Origin: Pedobacter borealis DSM 19626
Lineage (GTDB): Bacteria; Bacteroidota; Bacteroidia; Sphingobacteriales; Sphingobacteriaceae
NCBI RefSeq assembly: GCF_000708285.2
Contig: NZ_JAUG01000049.1
Span: 1-35,173, forward strand
Direction of reading: 5' to 3'
DNA: 35,173 nt
The notes beneath the pieces are model-generated. The model made no database searches. It was not told the origin of the DNA and was given only the letters and a program-made list of their open reading frames with translations. This document shows positions 34,426 through 35,173 of this stretch, in pieces. The first letter of the stretch is position 1; the number at the start of each line of letters is the position of its first letter. A program made the translations under genes and the position numbers.

Positions 34426-34977
34426 AATAATATCGAATTCCAAATTTACGGTATCGCCAACTTCAACTTCCTGTAAATTGGTATGTTCGAAAGTATAAGG
34501 GATGATAAATACCGAAAACTCGTCTGGCTCAGAATTTACAACAGTTAAGCTGATGCCGTTTACACAGGCAGAACCTTTTTCTACGGTTACATTTCCGGCT
34601 GAAGCATCGTACTTAAAGCGGTACTCCCAGCTACCGTCCAGTGCTTCACGTTTCACGCAAACAGCAGTCTGGTCTACATGGCCCTGCACAATATGACCAT
34701 CTAAACGGGCATTCATCTGCATGCAGCGCTCGAGGTTAACTTTACTGCCTACTTTTAAACCATCGAGATTGGTTTTGTTCAGCGTTTCATCTATAGCGGT
34801 AACGGTATGGGTTCCATCATTTAAGGCCACCACAGTCAGGCACACCCCATTATGGGCTACACTTTGGTCGATTTTCAGCTCATGGCTAATTGCAGAAGCT
34901 ATGGTAAAGTGGATATTGGTATGGTCGTTTTTAATGGCAGTAACTTCGCCAAGTGTTTCTATAATTCCTGTGAACAT
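34393..34977 (-). CDS. ribE: Riboflavin synthase alpha chain
   Basis: 194 residues. Two homologous lumazine-binding domains (about 1-90 and 98-187): the invariant start MFTGIIETLGEV, then AHNGVCLTVV and, in the second repeat, ACVNGISLTVVN. The linker has the conserved RLDGHIVQGHVDQ. The enzyme dismutates two 6,7-dimethyl-8-ribityllumazine molecules to riboflavin as a cytoplasmic trimer. It stands apart from other riboflavin genes. There is no FMN riboswitch upstream; instead a small palindrome and then a structured element precede the gene. Confidence 0.97.
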   Translation of the reverse strand: MFTGIIETLGEVTAIKNDHTNIHFTIASAISHELKIDQSVAHNGVCLTVVALNDGTHTVTAIDETLNKTNLDGLKVGSKVNLERCMQMNARLDGHIVQGHVDQTAVCVKREALDGSWEYRFKYDASAGNVTVEKGSACVNGISLTVVNSEPDEFSVFIIPYTFEHTNLQEVEVGDTVNLEFDIIGKYVARLMNR

Positions 34978-34998
34978 TTTTTTATTTATTAAAATATC

Positions 34999-35015
34999 AG
35001 GTTAAAACTTAACCT
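34999..35015. promoter_or_regulatory. Palindrome AGGTTAA-N3-TTAACCT upstream of ribE
   Basis: A perfect 7-bp inverted repeat with a 3-base centre, 22 bp before the ribE ATG. It could be an operator or a leader hairpin. No consensus promoter boxes were recognised next to it. Confidence 0.35.
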
Positions 35016-35044
35016 ATTTTTCGCTTTATGCTTTTCCGCCCAAC

Positions 35045-35144
35045 TAAGCCGTAGCACCATATCCTCGTTCTACTTAAATCCGGCCTAACAAATTTTTCGG
35101 GCCGCACTCATCAAGCCAACCCACTAGCTTCGAAAGAAAAATTT
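35045..35144. repeat. Unexplained structured element upstream of ribE
   Basis: A comparatively GC-rich block with nested complementarity: AAATTTTTC (35090-35098) with GAAAAATTT (35136-35144), GTAG (35051-35054) with CTAC (35070-35073) extended by TAA/TTA, and GGCC pairs around 35082-35103. It might be a dispersed repeat or a structured leader RNA on the minus strand. The window ends before its right boundary is certain. Confidence 0.45.
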
Positions 35145-35170
35145 TCAGCCGGCATTTTTTGTTTTTTCAT
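35111..35170 (-). CDS. Possible tiny ORF or 3' end of a gene running off the window
   Basis: A minus-strand frame reads MKKQKMPAENFSFEASGLA and stops at 35111-35113. The frame stays open to the window edge, so it may be the C-terminal end of a larger gene rather than a 19-residue peptide. It overlaps the structured element, so it may also be chance. No family recognised. Confidence 0.2.
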   Translation of the reverse strand: MKKQKMPAENFSFEASGLA

Positions 35171-35173
35171 GGG

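Noticed and set aside
34978..35173. FMN riboswitch upstream of ribE
   Set aside because: The conserved RFN core sequences are not present; only a palindrome and an unrelated structured block are seen.

Overview
The window looks like chromosome of a Bacteroidota member, most likely Sphingobacteriaceae (Pedobacter-like). The grounds are: AT-rich DNA with weak or absent Shine-Dalgarno sites; promoters of the Bacteroidota type (TTTG, about 19 bp, TAnnTTTG), the clearest upstream of rpsF; many lipobox lipoproteins; a monomeric NADP-isocitrate dehydrogenase; GH2 and GH78 exo-glycosidases; and several families of short interspersed palindromic repeats. The genus is inference. I see no rRNA, tRNA, CRISPR array, transposase or phage gene.

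Layout. 1-2800: an AAA/DUF4143 ATPase gene preceded by three 33-bp operator-like repeats, then the rpsF-rpsR-rplI ribosomal operon on the minus strand with a promoter, a leader hairpin and a terminator. 2950-8940: a secreted protein, an AraC-type regulator with a cupin domain, a lipocalin-like lipoprotein, a secreted HExxH peptidase, dnaX followed without a gap by a membrane GRAM-like protein, and an acidic small protein. 8941-14280: a 99-bp structured repeat, a secreted GH2 enzyme, a 650-bp gene-free stretch with direct-repeat activator-like sites, then a lipoprotein/secreted protein pair of unknown function. 14480-18777: a tandemly duplicated terminator, icd, repeat-rich gaps and one unknown lipoprotein. 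18778-22410: a TonB-dependent receptor with a TTG start, a short ssb, a small zinc-ribbon gene and a small stress-type protein. 22507-24814: a MepB-family gene, then an alkylation-repair operon (HTH-methyltransferase, free Ada metal-binding domain, AlkB). 24815-31517: repeats, a lipoprotein, a cupin/acetyltransferase pair, a META-domain lipoprotein, a YihY/BrkB membrane protein, a beta-barrel protein with a coiled-coil partner, a TPR protein and a DUF4268 protein. 31578-35173: a GH78 alpha-L-rhamnosidase, ribE and an unexplained structured element at the right edge.

Most of the window is core genome. The points that deserve a second look are: (i) the split Ada system, in which the N-terminal sensor domain of Ada is a separate gene between the HTH-methyltransferase and alkB; (ii) the three 33-bp phased palindromes that end exactly at the ATPase start codon; (iii) at least four families of inverted-repeat elements, with pairs of copies inside this window, one of them apparently invaded by a second repeat; (iv) the rpsF leader hairpin; and (v) paired direct repeats 21 bp apart placed like a LytTR-type activator site upstream of the unknown lipoprotein/secreted protein pair.
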